NCBI GenBank assembly: GCA_903921325.1
Contig: CAIXPL010000008.1
Location: 124,001 to 188,000, forward strand
Source: an uncultured Pseudomonadota bacterium
GTDB lineage: Bacteria; Pseudomonadota; Gammaproteobacteria; Burkholderiales; SG8-39
Direction: 5' to 3'
Length of the DNA stretch: 64,000 nt
Position numbers and translations under genes: made by a program. Below, piece by piece: positions 10,231 to 18,724 of the stretch (positions within the stretch are counted from its first letter, which is position 1; each line of letters opens with the position of its first letter). The notes under the pieces are model-generated. The model was not told the DNA's origin. It ran no database searches and saw only the letters and a program-made list of their open reading frames with translations.

Positions 10231-11259
10231 ATGATCAAGTCCATTGATCGGCTGTGCAAAGGACTTGCACGATCGCATGCCGGCCCTTGCCGAGCGCTGA
10301 TGTGTGCGCTGGGTTACCTGCTGCTCGCCACGCTCGCGTGCGCACCGGCCAGCGCGCAGGAAGACTGGCCGTCGCGCCCGTTGCGCCTGGTGGTGCCCTC
10401 CTCCCCAGGCGGCGGTACTGACACTTACGCCCGTGTGCTCAGTCAGGCGTTGGTGGATCAACTGCACCAGCAGATTGTGATCGACAATCGCCCCGGTGCC
10501 AGTGGCAACATTGGCACCGAGATCGTCGCGCGTGCCGCGGGCGATGGTTACACTTTTCTGGTCTCGGCGAATGCCGCCATTACCGTCAATCCGGCCCTGT
10601 ACCCCTCGCTACCCTTTGACATGGATCGGGATTTTGCCCCGGTCACGCGCGGCGTCAGCGCAGCGCTGGCGCTGATCGTGCCCGCAACCAGTACCAATGC
10701 GACGCTGCGCGACCTCATCGCCGACGCGCGCCAGAATCCGGGTCGCCTTGCGTTTGGGTCAGCTGGCAACGGCAGCCCGACTTATCTCGGTGTACGACTG
10801 ATCGGGGAGGCCGCCGGGGTCAGCTTTCTGCATGTCCCCTACAAGGGCATCGGGCCGGCGCTGCAGGGTTTGCTCTCAGGAGAGCTCGCCTTTCTCTTTC
10901 CGGATTTGACTGGGGTAATACCGCATTTGCGCTCAGGCCGCCTGCGTGCCCTCGCCATCAGCGAACACAGTCCTTTGTTTCCCGACGTTCCGACACTGGC
11001 CGAATCGGGTCTGCCCGGTGTGCGTGTGTGGGGTTCCTTCAGTGTTCTTGCACCGGCCAGCACCACGCGCGACATCGTACAGCGCATGAACAATGCCGTT
11101 GCCCGTGCGATGAAGCAGCCGGCCCTGGCCGAGAAGCTGAGAAATCAAGGTCTCGTCCCGGTATTCGATACGCCCGAGGAATTTGCCGCCAGCTTGCGTG
11201 CCGAGCGTGAACATTGGGCCAGCCTGATTCGGCGCAATCATATTTCTGCCGAAGACTGA
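10231..11259 (+). CDS. Bug-family (TctC-like) periplasmic solute-binding protein
   Basis: Tripartite tricarboxylate transporter receptor of the Bug type, 342 aa with signal peptide (LLLATLACAPASAQ). Family signatures visible: WPSRPLRLVVPSSPGGGTD, IDNRPGASGNIG, HVPYKGIGPALQGLLSGE and the C-terminal FAASLRAEREHW. These proteins bind carboxylates or aromatic acids in the periplasm; the ligand is unknown. No TctA/TctB membrane genes are beside it, so it is an orphan, as is common in Burkholderiales. A TTG at 10213 is an alternative start; the ATG at 10231 is preferred. Confidence 0.93.
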   Translation: MIKSIDRLCKGLARSHAGPCRALMCALGYLLLATLACAPASAQEDWPSRPLRLVVPSSPGGGTDTYARVLSQALVDQLHQQIVIDNRPGASGNIGTEIVARAAGDGYTFLVSANAAITVNPALYPSLPFDMDRDFAPVTRGVSAALALIVPATSTNATLRDLIADARQNPGRLAFGSAGNGSPTYLGVRLIGEAAGVSFLHVPYKGIGPALQGLLSGELAFLFPDLTGVIPHLRSGRLRALAISEHSPLFPDVPTLAESGLPGVRVWGSFSVLAPASTTRDIVQRMNNAVARAMKQPALAEKLRNQGLVPVFDTPEEFAASLRAEREHWASLIRRNHISAED

Positions 11260-11317
11260 CCGATAATCGAGCCTGCCGGCCCCGCTGGCCCTTCCCATAT
11301 CTACTTTGAGGTAGTCC

Positions 11318-11665
11318 ATGAATATCGTCCGCCACGACCCCGGTGCCATCCTGTCCTCCGCTGTTGAATACGGCAATCTGGTCTTTGTCGCCGGCACCGT
11401 GGCCGATGACACCAGCCAGGATGCCGAGGGCCAGACCCGCCAGATCCTTGCGCAGATCGACAGCTTGCTCAAGCGCGCTGGTACCGACAAATCGCGCATT
11501 CTCTGGGCCAATGTCTGGGTTACCGACATTCGCAATCGCGATGGCATGAACAAGGCCTGGCTGACCTGGGTAGATCCGGCCAACCCGCCGGCTCGCGCCA
11601 CCGTCGAGGCGAAGCTCGCCGATCCGGCCATGCTGGTTGAAATCGCCTGCGTCGCCGGGAAATGA
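11318..11665 (+). CDS. RidA/YjgF-family protein
   Basis: Small protein of 115 aa of the RidA/YER057c/UK114 family, which hydrolyse reactive enamine/imine intermediates released by PLP enzymes. The family core GNLVFVAGTVADD, the RILWANVWVTDI segment and the conserved Arg of PPARATVEAKLADPAMLVEIACVA are present. A GAGG sits upstream of the ATG. Its stop overlaps the start of the next gene (ATGA), suggesting translational coupling. Confidence 0.9.
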   Translation: MNIVRHDPGAILSSAVEYGNLVFVAGTVADDTSQDAEGQTRQILAQIDSLLKRAGTDKSRILWANVWVTDIRNRDGMNKAWLTWVDPANPPARATVEAKLADPAMLVEIACVAGK

Positions 11666-12204
11666 TCTGGCAGCACCCGCCGCAGGGGCGGGTGCGGGCA
11701 GCAGCGCTGCTTGCCGGATGGCTACTATGCGCGTGCAATCCGGCGCTGGATTGGCGTGAATTGTCCTGGCCCGCAGGCGGGTTCAGCGTGTTGCTGCCGG
11801 GTCGACCCGATGAGGCCCAGCGCGATCTCATGGTCGGCGCGACCGCACTGCATATGCATCTGCTCACGGTGCATGCGCAAGGCCAGATTTACGCCGTTGG
11901 CCACGCCGATCTGCCCGCGAACCTGGGTGCGCAGGCGCGGACTCAGTTGTTGGTCGACGCGCAGGCCGGTTTGGCGCGTAATGTGCAGGCCGACGCCGGC
12001 CCGTTGCCGGCGCCACCTGCTGCCGCGCCGATGGCCGGCCTGGACTGCCGCGACTTCAGCTTGACCGGACATGCCAGTGAGCACCCGGTCGAGGTGTTCG
12101 GTCGGGTGTGCACCAGCAATCAGCGATTCTATGAGTTGCTGGTGGTCGGCGCCGGGGCAGCCGAAGACCGTTTACTGTTTCTCGGTTCGTTCCGGATGCT
12201 GTAG
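11662..12204 (+). CDS. Hypothetical lipoprotein
   Basis: Protein of 180 aa with an N-terminal signal and lipobox (LLAGWLLCACNPA). The rest is unrecognised: it reads WRELSWPAGGFSVLLPGRPDEAQRD and contains a few aromatic and beta-rich stretches, somewhat like small secreted proteins whose core begins FSVLLPG. It starts within the stop codon of the RidA gene. Function unknown. Confidence 0.6.
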   Translation: MIWQHPPQGRVRAAALLAGWLLCACNPALDWRELSWPAGGFSVLLPGRPDEAQRDLMVGATALHMHLLTVHAQGQIYAVGHADLPANLGAQARTQLLVDAQAGLARNVQADAGPLPAPPAAAPMAGLDCRDFSLTGHASEHPVEVFGRVCTSNQRFYELLVVGAGAAEDRLLFLGSFRML

Positions 12205-12402
12205 CCGGTCTTGATCGGTCTCACCGGTTGGGCGTTCACCTGACGGGCGTTCACCTGAGGGAGGTTCACCTGCGAGGCATGCAAATCGGGAGCGCCACAG
12301 GCGCGTGCCGCGGTGGCGCAGCAGGTACGGCACCCGCACGATCGCCCACGCAAGAACGATAAGGATCGCCAGCGCCGTCGCGATCGCGGCGAACAAACTC
12401 AT
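12172..12402 (-). CDS. Small single-pass membrane protein with pentapeptide repeat tail
   Basis: Short reading frame of 76 aa: one N-terminal membrane segment (LFAAIATALAILIVLAWAIV), a basic loop, then a hydrophilic tail with repeats GEPPS/GERPS/GERPT/GETDQ encoded by a 15-bp DNA repeat. Its ATG overlaps the stop of the upstream acyl-CoA ligase gene (ATGA), which supports translation. Its 3' end overlaps the convergent lipoprotein gene by 33 bp. No family recognised; it may be a minor or non-essential frame. Confidence 0.45.
   Translation of the reverse strand: MSLFAAIATALAILIVLAWAIVRVPYLLRHRGTRLWRSRFACLAGEPPSGERPSGERPTGETDQDRLQHPERTEKQ
12215..12274. repeat. 15-bp tandem repeat, about 4 units
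   Basis: Units at 12230-12244 and 12245-12259 are identical in 14 of 15 bases (GGGCGTTCACCTGAC / GGGCGTTCACCTGAG); 12260-12274 (GGAGGTTCACCTGCG) and 12215-12229 are more diverged. The period keeps the minus-strand frame open and encodes a GERPS-like pentapeptide. Confidence 0.8.
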
Positions 12403-13934
12403 GAGGGCAAATGCACCGGCGCCACGCGCTCGGCGAGCAAAGCTTCACGCAGCACGAACCGCTGAACTTTCCCGGTCGGATTGCGCGGCAATTCGACGCT
12501 CAGGCGCAGCCATTTTGGTCGGCAATGGCGCGGCAGGCGCTCAACGAGTGTCGTCTCGATCCGATTCAGCACATCGGTCACTCCGGAGATCGGCACGACG
12601 AACAACGCCAGACGATCAAACCCCTGCTCATCGGGCGCGACCACACAGGCCGCTTCGGTGAGTACGCCGCTGGCAAGCGCGGCTTCCTCCACTTCACCGG
12701 GCTTGACCCATTGCCCGGCAACCTTCAGTAATTCATCGGCGCGGCCTTCGTGCCAGAAGTAGCCCTGCTCATCGCAACGGAACAGGTCGTGGGTACAAAA
12801 CCAGCCGTCCTTGAATGCCCGCTGCGTGAATTCAGGACGATGATAACCGACCGTCATGGTGGGGTGCTGCAACCAGAGCAGTCCCGGTTCACCGGCATTC
12901 ACCGCGTCACCGTGCGTATCGAGCAGCCGCGCGCTCACACCTGGTAGCAGTTGTCCGCAACTGCCGTCGCGCTCACGCCGAGGGTAGTTGGCGAGCACAT
13001 TGGAGTAAGTCTCCGACATGCCGTAGCACGAGGCGAGCGCACGCCCGGTCCGCTCGGTCCAACCCTGACTCACGCTGTCGGGGACCCGCTCGCCACCGGT
13101 ATAGAAATAGTTGACTGCAGCAAAGGGCTTGAGGTCGTCGGCAGGTAGCGCAAGCAAACGGCGATAGAAAGTGGGGACGCTCATTACAAGCTGGGGCTGG
13201 TGTTGCTTCACCTGAGCAAACACGCTGTCAGTCTCTGCCCAGGCCTCATTCAGTATTGTCGTTGCACCGATCGACAATGCGCCGAGCAGGGCATTGTCCA
13301 GGGCAAAGGCAAAAAAGAGCTTTGAGGTCGCCAGGATCAGGCTGCCCGCGGGCAATCCGATCACGTCGCGCAACAACATACCAGAGGCTGCGCAACTGGC
13401 ATGCGAATGCACGATGCCCTTGGGATGACCCGTGGTGCCTGAGGAATAAAGCCAGAACGCGGGCGCAGCCGGATCGCAAGGGTGGCTTGGCGCCCCTCCG
13501 GGGGCTGCGGCGCAGGCCTGTTCGAACGCCCGTCGCCCCAACATCCCCAGTCGAGGGACTGCGCCAATCGCGGCGCCGACGGTCGCGACCAGAGTATCCT
13601 CGACCAGCCACAGCGCAGCCGAGCTATCCTGCGCAATAAACCGGTAGTGCTCGACCGCCAGGCGGGTATTGAGGGCCATTGGCACCGCCCCGACCTTGAT
13701 CGCGCCGAGAAAGGCCGCACACCAATACTCGGAATCGTTCATCACCAGGCCAACCCGGTCACCCGGATTGACGCCAGCATCAAGAAGGACCGTCGCCGCG
13801 CGTTCGATCAACAGCGCCAAATCGGCATGGCTCAACTGCCGCGGCGGCGCCGGTGCAAGCGCCGGATAGACGATCAGCGCCGGCGCCTGCGCACGCAGAC
13901 CGCCGGCTTGCAGAATGACATCGGCCGCATTCAT
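12399..13934 (-). CDS. Benzoate-CoA-ligase-like AMP-forming acyl-CoA synthetase
   Basis: Adenylate-forming enzyme of 511 aa. Core motifs: the P-loop-like YSSGTTGHPKGIVHSH, YFYTGGERVPDSV, SCYGMSETYSN, and the C-terminal hinge and catalytic Lys region GRADELLKVAGQWVKPGEVE ... PRNPTGKVQRFVLRE. The length and the YFYTGGE segment fit the benzoate-CoA ligase branch, so an aromatic or cyclic carboxylic acid is the likely substrate (inference). It is in line with the di-iron, CoA-binding, SDR and reductase genes upstream and probably provides their CoA-thioester substrate. Confidence 0.88.
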   Translation of the reverse strand: MNAADVILQAGGLRAQAPALIVYPALAPAPPRQLSHADLALLIERAATVLLDAGVNPGDRVGLVMNDSEYWCAAFLGAIKVGAVPMALNTRLAVEHYRFIAQDSSAALWLVEDTLVATVGAAIGAVPRLGMLGRRAFEQACAAAPGGAPSHPCDPAAPAFWLYSSGTTGHPKGIVHSHASCAASGMLLRDVIGLPAGSLILATSKLFFAFALDNALLGALSIGATTILNEAWAETDSVFAQVKQHQPQLVMSVPTFYRRLLALPADDLKPFAAVNYFYTGGERVPDSVSQGWTERTGRALASCYGMSETYSNVLANYPRRERDGSCGQLLPGVSARLLDTHGDAVNAGEPGLLWLQHPTMTVGYHRPEFTQRAFKDGWFCTHDLFRCDEQGYFWHEGRADELLKVAGQWVKPGEVEEAALASGVLTEAACVVAPDEQGFDRLALFVVPISGVTDVLNRIETTLVERLPRHCRPKWLRLSVELPRNPTGKVQRFVLREALLAERVAPVHLPS

Positions 13935-13961
13935 CGAGCGACACAGCGCAATGAGATTGGC

Positions 13962-14681
13962 TCAATGCACCGTGGCGGCTGGCACCTCGGGAAGGGTCAG
14001 TCCAAGGGCATCAGCAGCGGCTTTGGCGCGCACCATATAGTCACTGCGCATTTCTTCATTGCTGCGCAACTTGATGCCGAGGCGTCGGAACGTTTCATTG
14101 TTCTTTGAATTGGCGCCACCAAAGAACGGGGGGATAGCCGGAAATACCCGGTTCACTGCATCCTGCAGGCGTGCTTTGCCCTCATCGGTTTTGATCAGCT
14201 CGCGAGCAAAGTCCATGCCGAACTGGTGATGAAATTTTTCCTCGGGCATGGTCATGCGCGCCAGATTGCGCAATGGGTGGAACGTGCAGTGAAGCAAGTC
14301 CTCGACCTGCAGAATCTCGGCCAGATCGCCAAATGCCTTGATTGCCACGAATTCTTCCCAGGTCTGCAAGGAAAAATCGAACATCGACAGCGGGCGCTTG
14401 GCGGTCTTCTCGGGCAGCATGCGCTCCTCCGCGATGCCCATCTCCCGGCCCAGTTCAAAGAATCGGCAGTGATGTCCGTACTCTTCCATGGCCACTCGGC
14501 AAGTGAGCCATTTGGCATAGGGATTCGGTGCGAAAGCAACCGCAGGTTCGTCAAACACCCGCGCGCCATGCAGCTCATTGATGGCGTGGCTCACCACGAG
14601 CTTGCCCACTGCAGTGCGATATTCCTCGCTCTGTTGGGCCAGTTCCTGCGCCGTCTTCACCTGTTGCTGGACTTCGGTCAT
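13962..14681 (-). CDS. PaaA/PaaC-like ferritin-fold di-iron protein, probable acyl-CoA oxygenase component
   Basis: Protein of 239 aa of the phenylacetyl-CoA epoxidase-like di-iron family. Metal-ligand type motifs are visible: MEEYGHHCRFF (ExxH) and PEEKFHHQFG (ExxH), with intervening helices AFGDLAEILQVEDLLHC. The start at 14681 (MTEVQQQ) is preferred because AGGAG lies 7 bases upstream; two earlier in-frame starts are too close to it. In the phenylacetate pathway such a subunit works with a PaaE-type reductase, and a reductase of that architecture lies at the start of this gene series. The true substrate is unknown; a PaaB-like subunit was not seen. Confidence 0.75.
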   Translation of the reverse strand: MTEVQQQVKTAQELAQQSEEYRTAVGKLVVSHAINELHGARVFDEPAVAFAPNPYAKWLTCRVAMEEYGHHCRFFELGREMGIAEERMLPEKTAKRPLSMFDFSLQTWEEFVAIKAFGDLAEILQVEDLLHCTFHPLRNLARMTMPEEKFHHQFGMDFARELIKTDEGKARLQDAVNRVFPAIPPFFGGANSKNNETFRRLGIKLRSNEEMRSDYMVRAKAAADALGLTLPEVPAATVH

Positions 14682-14741
14682 GATCATTCTCCTGTTCACA
14701 CGATGGGATCCAATGCGGCGATCCCGGGTTTTTCGACTGAC

Positions 14742-16127
14742 TCAACTCGCTTGCAAGGCGGCATAGCGGGCGCAATATCCTGCGGCAATCGCCATTTCCT
14801 CGCCGTCGTCAAAGGCCACGATACCGGCATCCGCCAGGGTACCGAACCAGGCGTCCTTGTCCTCCAGCGTGCCCATCATCGCGTGCATCATGGGAATCCC
14901 CGCGCTGCGTACCGCAGCGGCTAGCGCGGCGACAACCGGCGCGGCGTCGACCATGAAAGGCACCACGTGTAATCCCAACACGCAGTCGAAGCGATCGCGC
15001 GCCAGGGCCATGGCGCGCTCGAACACCATGCCAAAGCGATCCTCGCGCGCGTCGGCGAGCAGATCGAGCGGATTGGCTACCGCAGCCTCGGCGGGCAACG
15101 CGGCACGCAATTCAACACTCAACGCGTCGGGAAGCGTGGGCATCAGCATGCCCTCACGACAGGCGGCGTCGGTGGTAAGCACCCCCGGGCCGCCAGAATT
15201 GGACAGCATCAGCACGCGACGCCCCAAACCACGCGGAAATCCGCCGAGGCCCTTGGTCGCGATCATCAGACGACGCAGACTTTCGGCACGTAGCACACCG
15301 GCATCGGCAAGCATCTGATCCAACTCGGCGTCAGGCAACGCCGCCGATCCAGTGTGGCGGGCGACCGCACCCGTGCCCTCCGCTGTGCGCCCGCCCACCA
15401 GCGCAATGATGGGCTTGGTACGTGAGATGGCACGCGCGCTGGCAACGAAACGCTCGGTATCCCCGAAAGACTCGACATACAGTGCAATGACTTTGCACGC
15501 CGGATCCGCACCGTAGTGCTCCATGTATTCGGTGATTCCGAGATTCACCGCGTTGCCCACCGATATCACGGCACCGATCGGCAGATTCATATCGTGGCTG
15601 CGTGCAATCACCTGCTCGGCGATGGCGCCAGACTGAGAGACGAACGCAACCGGACCGCCACGGGGCATCGCACGCAGAAATGCTGCGGCAAACGGTCGAT
15701 CCGGGTCGAGCTGATCGATGACGCCTGCGCAATTCGGTCCGGCAACGACCAGACCGTGTCGTTCGATCAATTCGCGCAACTCGCGGTCGCGCTCGGCACC
15801 AATCGGCCCGGCTTCGGCGAAACCGCCAGGCAGAATCAGCAGATTGCGGTGACCGCTCGCGGCAGCCTCGCGCACCGCATCAAGGATCGACTCCGGTCGA
15901 ATGACAATGACCGCCAATTCGGCCGCCGGCTTGACCTCGCTCAGGCTGTTTGCCACCGGCATACCGAATATCGTGCCTCCGCGCGGATTTACCGGAATCA
16001 CCCGACCGCGATAGCCGGCGAGTTGCAGATTGCGCAGCACCGCACCGCCTGAGCTGGTCAGACGTTCGGCCGCGCCTACCACGGCCACGCTGGCAGGACG
16101 CAATAGAGAACCAAGGTGAGTGCTCAT
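14742..16127 (-). CDS. CoA-binding, ADP-forming acyl-CoA synthetase alpha-like protein
   Basis: Protein of 461 aa resembling the alpha part of ADP-forming acetyl-CoA synthetases and the Acs/Pat family. The CoA-binding domain starts SLLRPASVAVVGAAERLTSSG; the succinyl-CoA ligase-like domain carries VSQSGAIAEQV, GNAVNLGITEYMEHYG and the phosphohistidine site ARHTGSAALPDAE. No ATP-grasp beta domain is fused or adjacent, so its reaction is uncertain. The ATG at 16127 (MSTHLGSLL) lies 16 bp after the upstream stop and begins the conserved domain; the frame extends upstream but overlaps the previous gene. Confidence 0.8.
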   Translation of the reverse strand: MSTHLGSLLRPASVAVVGAAERLTSSGGAVLRNLQLAGYRGRVIPVNPRGGTIFGMPVANSLSEVKPAAELAVIVIRPESILDAVREAAASGHRNLLILPGGFAEAGPIGAERDRELRELIERHGLVVAGPNCAGVIDQLDPDRPFAAAFLRAMPRGGPVAFVSQSGAIAEQVIARSHDMNLPIGAVISVGNAVNLGITEYMEHYGADPACKVIALYVESFGDTERFVASARAISRTKPIIALVGGRTAEGTGAVARHTGSAALPDAELDQMLADAGVLRAESLRRLMIATKGLGGFPRGLGRRVLMLSNSGGPGVLTTDAACREGMLMPTLPDALSVELRAALPAEAAVANPLDLLADAREDRFGMVFERAMALARDRFDCVLGLHVVPFMVDAAPVVAALAAAVRSAGIPMMHAMMGTLEDKDAWFGTLADAGIVAFDDGEEMAIAAGYCARYAALQAS

Positions 16128-16143
16128 CGTGCTCGCTTGAGAG

Positions 16144-16650
16144 TCAAAAGATCGCGAATCGGCCAGCATAAATTCCCAGTGGCCAGCGGCCCCCGGAGAA
16201 TAGGGCGTACTTGCGTATGAAGGCATGATCTGGTCCGCATTCCGCAGCCATCGCCAAATGGTAGTGATAGGTGGCGTAACTGGATGCGCCGGCCGCCACT
16301 TTGATCATGGCTGCATCGCTACAGCCACCCCGCGCAGCGGCAACCGCCGCGGCGCCGTGCAGCCTGTCGTTGACGCGTATCCACGCCGGTGCCGCAGGAT
16401 CGAGCCTGACGGTTTGCTCGAGCCGGGCACGTTCTGCCTCCTCAAGTGCCCACCACTCACCGGTCTCACCACGCAGCACCTCAGCGGCCTGCTGCCAGGA
16501 CTGCACCGGTAGTGGCGGCGCGTTAAGCGGCAAACCCAGCGCTAGCGTGTAGGTTTCGATATCGGTCAGCTCACCGGCGCCAAGGGGTTCGCCAAGCGTC
16601 GAGAACCACGCCGCATCCAGCGCCGATTGCAGAGGGTCAGGGCGCGCCAC
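16144..16650 (-). CDS. Hypothetical protein in the aromatic/acyl-CoA cluster
   Basis: Protein of 168 aa with no family I can name. It has an N-terminal acidic stretch (GEPLGAGELTDIETYTLALGLPLNAPPL), a middle helical part with WWALEEAERARLEQTV, and a C-terminal alanine-rich segment followed by SSYATYHYHLAMAAECG and an aromatic tail. It sits 12 bp after the SDR gene and 16 bp before the CoA-binding gene, so it is almost certainly co-transcribed with them. It may be a small subunit or accessory factor of the oxygenase (inference). Confidence 0.7.
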   Translation of the reverse strand: MARPDPLQSALDAAWFSTLGEPLGAGELTDIETYTLALGLPLNAPPLPVQSWQQAAEVLRGETGEWWALEEAERARLEQTVRLDPAAPAWIRVNDRLHGAAAVAAARGGCSDAAMIKVAAGASSYATYHYHLAMAAECGPDHAFIRKYALFSGGRWPLGIYAGRFAIF

Positions 16651-16662
16651 GTCGGTGCCTGC

Positions 16663-17583
16663 TCAGAGGACCGGGTCGGCCGAAAACACTTCCAGATCGG
16701 TCACCAGATCAGTGAAGTGTGTTTCAAACCCTTTCATTGCTGCGGCCATGGCGGCAATGTCCAGTCCGCCCACGGGCACCCGCTGGGTCATCACCGGGCG
16801 CGCCTGCGAGAACAAGAACAGCTCTCGTCCGCGCGCACCGATCAGTTGTCCGTTGATATGCGCAGCAGCCGCGGAGACCAGAAAGCTCACCAATTGCGCT
16901 ACGTAGACCGGTGAGACCTCCAGCGCCTTTGCCTTGTAGGCGGCTTGCGCCTCGTTGGCCGGCTGAATACTCTCGGTCACCCGGGTGGCGCCGAAGGGGA
17001 TGACTGCGTTGGACGTAATACCGGAACGGGCCAGATCGTGCGCGGCAACCCGGGTCAGAGCGATCAACCCGCCTTTGGCAGCGGCGTACGCTGCCTGGCC
17101 AAAATTGCCGTAGATGGCTGCCGTGGACACCAGATTGACAATTGCGCCGGGCGCACGTCCGGCCTTGACCTGATCACGCATCGCCGGTGTGGCAGCGGCG
17201 ATCAGTCGAAATGCGCCGCTCAGATTGGTGCGAATGACCGCATCCCAGGCTTCCAGATTGGCCTTGAAAACGAATCCGTCACGAATGATGGCGGCATTGT
17301 TCACCAGGATGTCGACCGCCCCAAATTGCTCTTGGGCCAGGCGCACCGCCGATTGCGCGACGGCCTCATCGGCGATGTCGCCGGCAAGGCCGACGGCGCC
17401 GGGCAGCGAGGCGGCGACCCGCAGGGCCAGATCGGGTGATTCGCTGGCCCCGCCTATCGTGACACCACTGTCGACGATTACAACTTTCGCACCGAGCCTT
17501 GTGAGCTCCGTGGCGATCACCAATCCTATGCCGCGGGCACCACCGGTGACGATGGCACTACGTCCACGCAACTCTTCGCTCAT
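16663..17583 (-). CDS. Short-chain dehydrogenase/reductase (3-hydroxyacyl-CoA dehydrogenase-like)
   Basis: SDR of 306 aa. The dinucleotide motif is TGGARGIG, followed by the NNAA motif (LVNNAAI) and the catalytic YAAAKGG with the upstream Ser in VNLVSTAAI. Length and the loop after AKVVIVDSG resemble SDRs annotated as 3-hydroxyacyl-CoA or peroxisomal multifunctional-type dehydrogenases. It is located between the reductase and the unknown 168-aa gene; it probably oxidises a hydroxyl produced after ring attack or hydration (inference). Confidence 0.85.
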   Translation of the reverse strand: MSEELRGRSAIVTGGARGIGLVIATELTRLGAKVVIVDSGVTIGGASESPDLALRVAASLPGAVGLAGDIADEAVAQSAVRLAQEQFGAVDILVNNAAIIRDGFVFKANLEAWDAVIRTNLSGAFRLIAAATPAMRDQVKAGRAPGAIVNLVSTAAIYGNFGQAAYAAAKGGLIALTRVAAHDLARSGITSNAVIPFGATRVTESIQPANEAQAAYKAKALEVSPVYVAQLVSFLVSAAAAHINGQLIGARGRELFLFSQARPVMTQRVPVGGLDIAAMAAAMKGFETHFTDLVTDLEVFSADPVL

Positions 17584-17628
17584 CTCAGTGTCTCCTGCCG
17601 TCCGATCAGGCCGATCGGATGGGTTTTG

Positions 17629-18633
17629 TCATTGGTCGTAGAAGGCATCGGCATGAATGTCTCTCATGGCCATACCCTGGTCCTTCAAAAAGCCGGTGGT
17701 CGCCTCTACCATCGGTGGCGGTCCGGCGAGATAGGCCTTCATGCCGGTGACACTGGCCAATTCACCGGCCAGCGCATCATGCACGAAGCCTCGGCGCCGC
17801 CGTGTACTACTGTCATCGGACAATACAATGTCATAGCTGAACCATGGATAGTCACGCGCCCAGGCACTGAGCAAGGCTTCATGGTAGATGTCGCGTTCCG
17901 CACGTGCCCCGAAATACAGGCGCACAGGTGCGCGCTCGCCCCCTGGCGCGGCCTGCGCGAAGATGCCACGCAGGATGCTCTCAATCGGCGCAAGCCCGGA
18001 GCCTCCGGCGACCAGCAGCACCGGCCCCGCGTGCTGTTCGCGCAGATACGAGCTGCCCAGAGGTCCACGCACGGTGACCGCATCGCCTTCGCGCAATTGC
18101 TCGACCACATGGGTGCTGGTCTTGCCGCCCGGCACGCGGCGGACATGGAACTGGAGCGTGGCATCCGCGGCGATCCCTGCCATCGAATACTGCCGCTCGA
18201 TACCGGGCAGAAATTCGACGCTGGCGAATTGCCCGGGGGAGTACAGAAAGGCTGCCGCGCCGTAGGGGGTGAGATGCACCGCACGAATATCGTGCGTAAG
18301 GGTTTCCAGATGACTGACATGACAGTTCAGGATACGCGAGGGATGAACGATCAGTTCGTCCTCGGCCAGGCGTCGAATGCGGGTATCACCCCACACCTGG
18401 GTGCGGCAGGCAAGAATGAGGCCGCTTGCCCGCTCGGCATCAGTCAGCGCGAATTCCGAGCGCTCCAGCTCGTAGATATCACCATCGATCAGTTCGCATT
18501 TGCAACTGCCGCAATTGCCCGCCAGGCAGCTGTGTGAAAACGCAACGCCTGCGCGCTGAACGGCCGACAAAATAGTCTCGCCGTCCTCGGCGTTCACCGC
18601 CTCGGCGGTATCGATGATGTCAATTAGAGGCAC
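17629..18633 (-). CDS. 2Fe-2S/FAD/NAD(P)H oxidoreductase (PaaE- or Vanillate-reductase-like electron donor)
   Basis: Three-domain reductase of 334 aa: N-terminal plant-type 2Fe-2S ferredoxin with CLAGNCGSCKCE and the fourth Cys in LACRTQ; FAD domain with RQYSMAG; NAD(P) domain with GPVLLVAGGSGLAPIESIL and a C-terminal AYLAGPPPMVEA. This order fits phenol hydroxylase, CDP-glucoseen reductase and related donors. It is the first gene of the minus-strand cluster and most likely delivers electrons to the di-iron protein at 13962-14681. Confidence 0.85.
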   Translation of the reverse strand: MPLIDIIDTAEAVNAEDGETILSAVQRAGVAFSHSCLAGNCGSCKCELIDGDIYELERSEFALTDAERASGLILACRTQVWGDTRIRRLAEDELIVHPSRILNCHVSHLETLTHDIRAVHLTPYGAAAFLYSPGQFASVEFLPGIERQYSMAGIAADATLQFHVRRVPGGKTSTHVVEQLREGDAVTVRGPLGSSYLREQHAGPVLLVAGGSGLAPIESILRGIFAQAAPGGERAPVRLYFGARAERDIYHEALLSAWARDYPWFSYDIVLSDDSSTRRRRGFVHDALAGELASVTGMKAYLAGPPPMVEATTGFLKDQGMAMRDIHADAFYDQ

Positions 18634-18724
18634 GCTGCTGGAGCACTCAGTCAGGAGTTCGATGGACGCGGACCGAGCTGTGCCATTCGGCGGCCCGGAA
18701 CTTGGTGTAAATTAGCGGGTCATC

